Assembly (NCBI GenBank): GCA_964471535.1
Contig: CAYYHA010000266.1
Span: 1-5,195, forward strand
Source of the DNA: CAYYHA01 sp964471535
Lineage (GTDB): Bacteria > Myxococcota > Myxococcia > SLRQ01
Length of the DNA: 5,195 bases
Direction of reading: 5' to 3'
The notes under the pieces are model-generated. The model was not told the origin of the DNA. It made no database searches and worked only from the letters and a program-made list of their open reading frames with translations. A program made the position numbers and the translations under genes. How positions within the stretch are numbered: position 1 is the stretch's first letter; each line of letters starts with the position of its first letter. Shown here in pieces: positions 1 through 5,195 of this stretch.

Positions 1-2
1 GC

Positions 3-3000
3 GCAGGGGGGGCGGGCCGCACGGAAACGGGGGCGGAACGACAGCGCTCGCCGAGCCTGGGAGCCGGCCGGGTGGCCGCGGACGAGGCGGAGACGGCGCC
101 GCCCCGCGACGCCCTCGACCCGGCGACCTTCGTCCTCTACGGCTGGGATGCGGGGCGTCTCCGTGCCGCCCAAGCGATGGCTCGGGAGGGCAAGGAGCCG
201 CTGTCGTCCATGGGCTACGACCGGCCCCTGCCCGTCTTCTCCGCTGCACACCCGCCGCTGACGAAGTACTTCCGGCAGATCATCGCGGTGGTGACCAACC
301 CGCCCATCGATCCCATCCGCGAGGGCGGTGCGATGGATCTCTCGGTCCACCTCGGGCGGCCGCCCCGCATCGACGAGAGCCTGCCGGAGTACGCCATCGC
401 CCCGCAGTATCGGGCGAAGAGCCCGCTTTTCGGCACCCGGGCCTGGACGAGGCTCCTCGAAGGGGGCGCGGGTGTGCCTCGTGCCGAGCACATGGATGCC
501 ACCTACGATCCCGCTGGGGGCCCCCGCGGGCTCGCCGGGCGCATCGCCGAGCTGAAGCGCGAGGCACTTCGGGTCGTACGACAGGAACGGGCAGACATCC
601 TCGTGCTCTCCGACCGCCGGGCCGCCCTGCGCAGAGGAGGGCCGGAGCGACGGCTGCCCATCCCGATCTTGCTCCTTTTGGGCGCCATCGACGAGGCCTT
701 GGTCGAGGCGGGCCTTCGCCGCCACACCTCGCTGGTCGTCGAGAGTGGAGAGGTGCAGGAGGCACACGACGCGGCGGTGTACATCGCCTGCGGCGCCGAT
801 GCGGTGCACCCCTGGCTCTTCCTTCGCGCCTGCCGGGCGACACCGCGCCTCGACCCCGAGGAGGGTGAGCGGCAGGGCCTCGCGGCCCTCGACGCGGGTC
901 TGGCCCGCATCCTCTCGAAGATGGGCATCACGACCCTCGACGGATACCGAGGGAGCAAACTCTTCGAGGCGGTCGGCGTCTCGGCGGCGGTGGTCGACTA
1001 CTACCTGCCGGGCATCACCTCCCGCCTGGGAGGGATCGACCTAGAGGACCTCCACCAGGACGCGCTCGAGCGGGCGGAGCGGGCGGCGGACCCGGCGCTC
1101 TCCCACCTGCCCGGCTCCCCCGATACCCCCGTCTACCGGAAGGAGGTCTACCACGCGCTTCAGCTCGCCGCGCACGGAGGGGATGCCGAGGCCTATGCCC
1201 GCTTCGTCGCCTGCGTCGAGGAGGGACCTCCGGTCTACCTGCGGGATCTGCTCGAGCTTCGCCCTCCGCCCGAGGACTTTCCCGCGGCGGTGGCGCTCGG
1301 CGAGGAGGAGGTCGCGCCCCCGGAATGGATCATCGCCACGACCTTCCGGGGCGCGGCGATGAGCCACGGTGCGCTCCACCGCACCGCGCACCGCGCCATC
1401 GCGGCCGCCTTCAACCGCTTCGGATCCCGGAGCAACTCGGGAGAGGGGGGAGAGGATCCCAGGCGGGATCGCGGCGGTCCCTGGGCCGCGGACCGCTCCC
1501 GCATCCGGCAGGTGGCCAGCGGACGCTTCGGGGTGGAGGCGCGCTACCTGGTCCACGCCGACGAGCTGGAGATCAAGATCGGCCAGGGAGCGAAGCCGGG
1601 GGAGGGGGGACACCTGCCCGCCCACAAGGTGACGGTGGAGATCGCCCGCATCCGTCGGACCCAGCCCGGGGTGGCGCTCATCTCGCCGCCGCCGCACCAC
1701 GACATCTATTCGATCGAGGACCTCGCACAGCTCATCTACGACCTGCGCCAGGTCAACCCTCGGGCCCTCATCGGGGTGAAGTGTCCCGCTGTGACGGACA
1801 TCGGGACCATCGCCGTCGGGGTGGTGAAGGCGGGGGCAGACATCCTCACCATCAGCGGTGCGGAGGGGGGCACCGGTGCCGCGGCGGCCAGTTCCATCGA
1901 GCACGCCGGCCTTCCCGTCGAGCGCGGCCTCGCCGAGACCCACCAGGCGCTGGTCTTGAGCGGCGTGCGCGGGGCGGTGGTCCTGCGCTGCGACGGCGGC
2001 ATCAAGACGGGTTCCGACGTGGTGAAGCTGCTCGCCTTGGGGGCGGACGAGGTCGCCCTGGGCACGGCCTTGATGATCGCCGAGCAGTGCGTCTACTGCC
2101 ACGGCTGTGCCAAGGGGCGCTGCCCGGCGGGCATCACCACGCAGGACGAGGAGGTGGCGCGGCGGCTGATGCGCCCCAAGGCGAAGGGGCCGGTGCTGGC
2201 GCTTGCGCCCGTCGAGGATCCCGACGGGGACGAGGCGCGGCGCTACGAGGATGCACGGCGGGCCGTCGAGCGCTATCTCTTGGCGCTCGCCACCGACGTA
2301 CGCCGCCACCTGGCGCGTCTGGGTGTTCGGACCCCGGGCGAGCTGGTGGGCCGCGTGGATCTGCTGGGGCAGGTGCCGACCGGCGATCCGCGCATCGACA
2401 AGGTGGACCTCTCGGATCTCATCGTCGACGTGCGCCCGCAGGCCCCGGCGGCCGAGGCGCTCTCTCGCCCACCCGGTGAGCGCGAGGCGCCGTCCGCCTT
2501 CGACCGGGGCCTCCTCGAGGAGGTCCGGGCCCGCCTCGCCGCCGAGGAGGGTGAGGCGGATGAGGCGGACGACGAAGGTCAGGAGGGTAAGGAGGGCGAG
2601 GCACAGGCGCCCGTCGTCCTGCGGCGGCGCATCGCCTCCACCGACCGGGCGGCCTTGGCCGCGCTTGCCGGCGAGGTGGCCTCGGGACGCCTCGCGCTGC
2701 CGCCGGGGGGCCTGCGAATCGAGCTTTGCGGGGTGGCGGGACAGGCGCTGGGCTTCGCGCTGGTGGAAGGGCTCTCCGTGGTGCTCGAGGGGCTGGCCAA
2801 CGACACGGTGGGGGAAGCGATGAGCGGCGGCCAGGTGGTCGTGCGGCGTCCCCCGTGGCTCCGCCGCGCGCGGGACGGACGCACCGCGGCGGACTCGGTC
2901 GCGGGCAACGCGGTGGGCTACGGCATGACCGGCGGAGCGCTCTTCGTGGAGGGTCGTTGCGGCCAGCGCCTGGGCGTGCGCATGAGCGGCGGTGTGCTGG

Positions 3001-3308
3001 TGTGCGAGGGCGCGGGGAAGTACGCCTTCGAGTACATGACCGGCGGGGTCGGGGTGGTGCTCGGGCCGGTGAGCGCCCAGGCCTGCTCCGGTATGACCGG
3101 CGGCGAGGTCTTCCTCTACGACCCGCGGGGTGAGGCCGCCGCCTCTCTCAACCCCGGGGCCAGAGGAGTGCCCCTCGGCGATGGTGCGGCGCGCGCGCGC
3201 CTCGAAGCCGTCCTCCGCCGTTACCTTCGCTGCACCGAGAGTCCCGTGGCGCAGGCGATCCTCGAGGCGGCAGAGCGCGCGCCCTTCCTCCACGTGGTCC
3301 CTGCCTAA
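3..3308 (+). CDS. gltB: Glutamate synthase large subunit (GltB-type), 5' partial or lacking the amidotransferase domain
   Basis: Catalyses the synthase half of GOGAT: 2-oxoglutarate plus ammonia (normally from glutamine) gives glutamate in the cytoplasm, using FMN and an Fe-S cluster. Residues are numbered from GTG 72. The central domain (about 20-330) has SMGYDRPL, TNPPIDPIRE (75-84) and SRLGGID (317-323). The FMN domain (about 415-700) has AMSHGAL (from 429), SNSGEGGED (454-462), KIGQGAKPGEGG (502-513), PPHHDIYSIEDL (540-551), EGGTGA (598-603) and DGGIKTG (641-647). The cysteine cluster is C673, C676, C679, C684. An acidic linker (823-847) leads to the GXGXG domain (881-1018). Stop is TAA at 3306. 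The usual protein is about 1500 residues; the missing 400 or so correspond to the N-terminal class II glutamine amidotransferase domain. The frame is open back to base 3, so the gene probably continues upstream. GTG 72, with GGGAG 8 bases before it, is the alternative start (1078 residues). No gltD follows. The family call is firm; the 5' end is not. Confidence 0.93.
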   Translation, partial: AGGAGRTETGAERQRSPSLGAGRVAADEAETAPPRDALDPATFVLYGWDAGRLRAAQAMAREGKEPLSSMGYDRPLPVFSAAHPPLTKYFRQIIAVVTNPPIDPIREGGAMDLSVHLGRPPRIDESLPEYAIAPQYRAKSPLFGTRAWTRLLEGGAGVPRAEHMDATYDPAGGPRGLAGRIAELKREALRVVRQERADILVLSDRRAALRRGGPERRLPIPILLLLGAIDEALVEAGLRRHTSLVVESGEVQEAHDAAVYIACGADAVHPWLFLRACRATPRLDPEEGERQGLAALDAGLARILSKMGITTLDGYRGSKLFEAVGVSAAVVDYYLPGITSRLGGIDLEDLHQDALERAERAADPALSHLPGSPDTPVYRKEVYHALQLAAHGGDAEAYARFVACVEEGPPVYLRDLLELRPPPEDFPAAVALGEEEVAPPEWIIATTFRGAAMSHGALHRTAHRAIAAAFNRFGSRSNSGEGGEDPRRDRGGPWAADRSRIRQVASGRFGVEARYLVHADELEIKIGQGAKPGEGGHLPAHKVTVEIARIRRTQPGVALISPPPHHDIYSIEDLAQLIYDLRQVNPRALIGVKCPAVTDIGTIAVGVVKAGADILTISGAEGGTGAAAASSIEHAGLPVERGLAETHQALVLSGVRGAVVLRCDGGIKTGSDVVKLLALGADEVALGTALMIAEQCVYCHGCAKGRCPAGITTQDEEVARRLMRPKAKGPVLALAPVEDPDGDEARRYEDARRAVERYLLALATDVRRHLARLGVRTPGELVGRVDLLGQVPTGDPRIDKVDLSDLIVDVRPQAPAAEALSRPPGEREAPSAFDRGLLEEVRARLAAEEGEADEADDEGQEGKEGEAQAPVVLRRRIASTDRAALAALAGEVASGRLALPPGGLRIELCGVAGQALGFALVEGLSVVLEGLANDTVGEAMSGGQVVVRRPPWLRRARDGRTAADSVAGNAVGYGMTGGALFVEGRCGQRLGVRMSGGVLVCEGAGKYAFEYMTGGVGVVLGPVSAQACSGMTGGEVFLYDPRGEAAASLNPGARGVPLGDGAARARLEAVLRRYLRCTESPVAQAILEAAERAPFLHVVPA
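2820..3103 (+). repeat. Five-copy M(S/T)GG repeat of the GXGXG beta-helix domain
   Basis: Five copies of the 11-base word ATGA(C/G)CGGCGG start at 2820, 2925, 2982, 3036 and 3093, all in the gltB frame. They encode MSGG or MTGG at residues 917, 952, 971, 989 and 1008, spaced 35, 19, 18 and 19 residues apart. In glutamate synthases this C-terminal domain is a right-handed beta-helix built from such glycine turns. It has a structural role, linking the synthase and amidotransferase domains. The repeats are therefore protein-structural, not a DNA element; the near identity of the DNA words follows from strong GC-biased codon choice. Confidence 0.85.
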
Positions 3309-3320
3309 GTGGGCATGCAC

Positions 3321-3379
3321 CGGGCGGGGCCCGCCCGCGGCCGGGCGCCCGCCACAGAGGGAGACCGCCAGGGCGCCCG
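3321..3379. repeat. GC-rich inverted repeats and duplicated palindrome in the gltB-cls spacer
   Basis: Just after the gltB stop, 3321-3327 pairs with 3331-3337 (7 base pairs, 3-base loop). Alternatively 3332-3337 pairs with 3342-3347 (6 base pairs, loop CGGC), so the two stems are mutually exclusive. The word GGGCGCCCG, itself palindromic, occurs at 3343-3351 and again at 3371-3379. No T-run follows either stem, so this is not a classical intrinsic terminator. It could weaken read-through from gltB or protect its mRNA 3' end. Chance pairing is easy in sequence this GC-rich, so function is uncertain. Confidence 0.4.
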
Positions 3380-3389
3380 GGGCTATGCT
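3361..3389 (+). promoter_or_regulatory. Possible promoter of cls with a very short leader
   Basis: TATGCT at 3384-3389 fits a TANNNT -10 element and lies 10 bases before ATG 3400. At 17-base spacing, GAGACC (3361-3366) matches the TTGACA -35 consensus at only three positions, so the -35 is weak. The bases between the hexamer and ATG are GC-rich (CGCTGCCCCG), like a discriminator. Start of transcription 6-7 bases after the hexamer would leave a leader of only a few bases. The main support is that the same arrangement precedes the J-domain gene at 4841. No Shine-Dalgarno site is seen. Confidence 0.35.
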
Positions 3390-3399
3390 CGCTGCCCCG

Positions 3400-4845
3400 A
3401 TGGACGCTGGAGATCTCACGAGCCTGTGGCCTGTGGTGTGGGTCCTCTCCCTCCTCACCGTGCCCAGCGTCCTGGTGCAGCGGGCGGCGCGGCCCATGGC
3501 CGCCTTGAGCTGGATCCTGGTGCTCTTCGTGTTCCCCGGCGTGGGGGTACTCGCCTGGTGGCTCTTCGGCCGCCTCCACCTGCGGATGAAGACGCGGCGG
3601 CGCCTGCGGGCGGAGGCCGAGGCGCTGCGTCACCTCGAGGCGGCGGGACGGCGGCGGAGGATGCCCGACTGCGGCACCGGTCAGGTGCTGGGCCTCTGCG
3701 CCCTCCCGCCGGCGCTGAAGCCCTGGGTCCCCGACCCGGCCCCCGGCAACCGGGTGCACCTGCTCCCCGACGCTGCGACGGCGTACGCGGCGTGGGAAGC
3801 GGCCATCGATGCTGCCGAACGCCACGTGCACCTCCTCTTCTACATCTGGGAGCCCGACGAGACGGGGACGAGGCTGCGCGACGCCCTCGTCCGTGCCAGA
3901 GAGCGGGGGGTCGAGGTGCGCCTGCTCCTAGACGGGGTGGGCACGCCGCACCGGCGCTTCTTCGAACCGCTGAAGCGCGCCGGGGCGATGGTGCATTGGT
4001 TTCTGCCCCCGTGGGGGATTCGCGGTGCGCGCACCTTGAACTTTCGCAACCACCGAAAAATCGTGGTCGTGGACGCAAAACGGGCCTTCCTCGGCGGCAT
4101 CAACGTGGGCGACGAGTACCTCGAGTGGGTGGACACGGCGGTCGAGATGCACGGGCCTGCGGTGGACGCGGTGCAGGAGGTCTTCCTCGATGACTGGTAC
4201 TTCGCCACCGAGGCCGACGTCGGCGACGCGGCCTTCTTCGGCGGGTGGCGCGAGGGGCCGCTGCCCTTCGAACCGGCCTCGGCAGGGCCGGGAGAGCCCG
4301 CGGCCTCGTGCGCCATCGTTCCGGGAGGGCCGCACCAAGAGCTCAATGCGATCCGGGAGGCGACGCTGGCCTTCCTCGCCTCGGCCCGGCAGCGCCTGTG
4401 GCTGGTCACCCCCTACTTCATCCCCGATGCGGGGCTCCTGGCGGTGCTGCGGATCGCCCGCTACCGCGGCGTGGACGTGCGGGTGCTGCTCCCCGCCAAG
4501 AGCGACGTCTACGTGGTCCGGCGTGCCTCTCGCACCTACTACCCCGAGCTCTTCCAAGTGGGCATCCGCATCTTCGAGCACCCGGGCATGGTGCACGCGA
4601 AGATGGCGCTGGTGGACACAGACCGGGTCGGGATCGGCAGCGCCAACCTCGATCAGCGCAGCTTCCGCCTCAACTTCGAGGTGGCGGCGCTCGTCGCCTC
4701 GACCGATCTCAACCGAGAGGTGGAGGCGGTGTGGGAGGACCTGATGGCGCCCGCCGTGGAGGTGGATCCGCGGCGCTACGAGGCGCTTCCCTGGCGGGTT
4801 CGCCTGGTGGATGCCGCTTTCCACCTGGCCAGTCCGCTCCTATAG
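3400..4845 (+). CDS. cls: Cardiolipin synthase (ClsA-type, phospholipase D superfamily)
   Basis: Joins two phosphatidylglycerol molecules into cardiolipin and glycerol at the inner membrane. From ATG 3400 the protein has 481 residues, the usual ClsA length. Two hydrophobic segments (about 8-26 and 34-56) match the family's N-terminal membrane anchor. An Arg/Lys-rich stretch follows (58-67). Two HKD catalytic motifs are complete: H218, K220, D225 followed by GGIN (232-235), and H399, K401, D406 followed by GSAN (413-416). The C-terminus ends in SPLL, common in this family. The start is uncertain: ATG 3385 is in the same frame and would add five residues, but it lies inside the putative -10 hexamer, and ATG 3400 sits in a context nearly identical to the J-domain gene's start. 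Neither has a clear Shine-Dalgarno site. The open frame extends further upstream into gltB, but its translation there does not look like protein of this family. Stop is TAG at 4843. The subfamily is less certain than the family. Confidence 0.95.
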   Translation: MDAGDLTSLWPVVWVLSLLTVPSVLVQRAARPMAALSWILVLFVFPGVGVLAWWLFGRLHLRMKTRRRLRAEAEALRHLEAAGRRRRMPDCGTGQVLGLCALPPALKPWVPDPAPGNRVHLLPDAATAYAAWEAAIDAAERHVHLLFYIWEPDETGTRLRDALVRARERGVEVRLLLDGVGTPHRRFFEPLKRAGAMVHWFLPPWGIRGARTLNFRNHRKIVVVDAKRAFLGGINVGDEYLEWVDTAVEMHGPAVDAVQEVFLDDWYFATEADVGDAAFFGGWREGPLPFEPASAGPGEPAASCAIVPGGPHQELNAIREATLAFLASARQRLWLVTPYFIPDAGLLAVLRIARYRGVDVRVLLPAKSDVYVVRRASRTYYPELFQVGIRIFEHPGMVHAKMALVDTDRVGIGSANLDQRSFRLNFEVAALVASTDLNREVEAVWEDLMAPAVEVDPRRYEALPWRVRLVDAAFHLASPLL

Positions 4846-4846
4846 T
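4818..4846 (+). promoter_or_regulatory. Possible promoter of the J-domain gene, overlapping the end of cls
   Basis: TTTCCA (4818-4823, four of six matches to TTGACA) is separated by 17 bases from TATAGT (4841-4846, five of six matches to TATAAT). TATAGT contains the TAG stop of cls. The ATG follows 11 bases later, after a GC-rich stretch with no Shine-Dalgarno sequence. A transcript starting at the usual distance would have a leader of about 5-6 bases. The GC-rich discriminator resembles those of promoters under stringent control, but that is inference only. Confidence 0.42.
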
Positions 4847-4857
4847 CGCCGGCCCCG

Positions 4858-5195
4858 ATGGAAGACCTCTACGAAGTTCTCGGAGTTTCGAAGGGCGCCA
4901 CCGACGAGGAGATCAAGAAGGCCTACCGGCGGCTGGCGAGGAAGTACCACCCCGACGTCAATCCCGGCGACAAGGAGGCGGAGGAGCGATTCAAGAAGAT
5001 CTCCCACGCCTACGACGTGCTCTCGGATCCAGAGAAGCGGAAGCTCTACGACGAGTTCGGTCACGAAGGGCTCGCCAGCGGCTTCGACCCCGAGAAGGCG
5101 CGCGCCTATCGATCGTGGCAGAGCCGGCGCGCCCGCGCCGGAGCCCCCTTTGGTGCCGAAGGCTTCGAGCTCGACCTCGAGGACCTCTTCGGCGG
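4858..5195 (+). CDS. J-domain (DnaJ-family) co-chaperone, 3' partial
   Basis: A co-chaperone that would deliver substrates to, and stimulate the ATPase of, a DnaK/Hsp70 partner in the cytoplasm. ATG 4858 opens a frame with no stop before the window edge (112 full codons). Residues 1-67 are a complete N-terminal J domain: LYEVLGVSKGAT, basic helix II (IKKAYRRLARKY), the essential HPD at 31-33, and helix III ending in YDVLSDPEKRKLYDEFG. After it, the usual long Gly/Phe-rich stretch is not seen. Instead residues 75-94 are charged (FDPEKARAYRSWQSRRARA), followed by a short G/F-like piece ending in LDLEDLFGG. This favours a DnaJ-like or CbpA-like protein rather than canonical DnaJ, but the zinc-finger and C-terminal substrate-binding regions lie outside the window, so no gene name is given. 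It starts 12 bases after cls, with no visible Shine-Dalgarno site. Confidence 0.93.
   Translation, partial: MEDLYEVLGVSKGATDEEIKKAYRRLARKYHPDVNPGDKEAEERFKKISHAYDVLSDPEKRKLYDEFGHEGLASGFDPEKARAYRSWQSRRARAGAPFGAEGFELDLEDLFG

Noticed and set aside
1325..2479. 384-codon + strand open frame overlapping gltB in another frame
   Set aside because: The translation is a low-complexity mix of R, G, P and A with no motif and sits entirely inside the FMN domain coding region; a GC-driven shadow.
3322..3350. Intrinsic terminator after gltB
   Set aside because: Stems are present, but no T-rich run follows them; recorded only as inverted repeats.
3130..3384. Upstream extension of the cls frame into the end of gltB (GTG 3130)
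   Set aside because: It would overlap gltB by about 180 bases and add an Arg/Pro/Ser-rich tail unlike any cardiolipin synthase; the family normally starts just before the first membrane segment.
1041..3497. Very long open frame (818 codons) on the - strand, antisense to gltB
   Set aside because: It lies opposite a gene with unmistakable conserved motifs. Its translation is rich in H, R, G and A with no recognisable domain, as expected when GC-rich third positions suppress stops on the opposite strand.
3928..4824. 298-codon - strand open frame opposite cls
   Set aside because: Composition is dominated by R, H, G, V and E with no domain, and the + strand encodes both intact HKD motifs here.
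4840..5064. 74-codon - strand open frame opposite the J-domain gene
   Set aside because: The + strand encodes a complete J domain with HPD across this span, so the antisense frame is a shadow.

Overview
The window is very GC-rich (roughly 70% or more by eye) and densely coded on the + strand, with three genes and little non-coding sequence. The gene content (FMN/Fe-S glutamate synthase, ClsA-type cardiolipin synthase, J-domain co-chaperone) and codon use suggest a high-GC, probably Gram-negative bacterium. Phylum cannot be fixed from this sequence; a high-GC proteobacterium or former deltaproteobacterial lineage is a reasonable guess, no more.

Layout: (1) From the left edge to 3308, a large glutamate synthase (GltB-type) polypeptide carries the central domain, the FMN synthase domain with the Fe-S cysteine cluster, and the C-terminal GXGXG beta-helix domain. 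The N-terminal glutamine amidotransferase domain is not in view. The reading frame is open to the left edge, so the gene may simply be cut, or this may be a form that starts at GTG 72 without that domain. (2) A spacer of about 90 bases (3309-3399) holds two overlapping GC-rich inverted repeats, a repeated 9-base palindrome and a possible -10 element. (3) A cardiolipin synthase with two N-terminal membrane segments and two HKD motifs ends at 4845. (4) After a 12-base gap, a J-domain protein begins at 4858 and runs off the right edge.

The three genes do not form an obvious pathway (nitrogen assimilation, membrane phospholipid synthesis, protein folding). They look like housekeeping neighbours rather than a dedicated system, and no gltD (small subunit) follows gltB. 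The best non-gene signal is that cls and the J-domain gene start within nearly the same sequence: a TATNNT hexamer 10-11 bases before ATG, a GC-rich stretch ending CCCCG, then ATGGA, with no Shine-Dalgarno site. This suggests separate promoters and very short leaders. I saw no mobile element, CRISPR array, tRNA or rRNA, and no convincing undescribed system.
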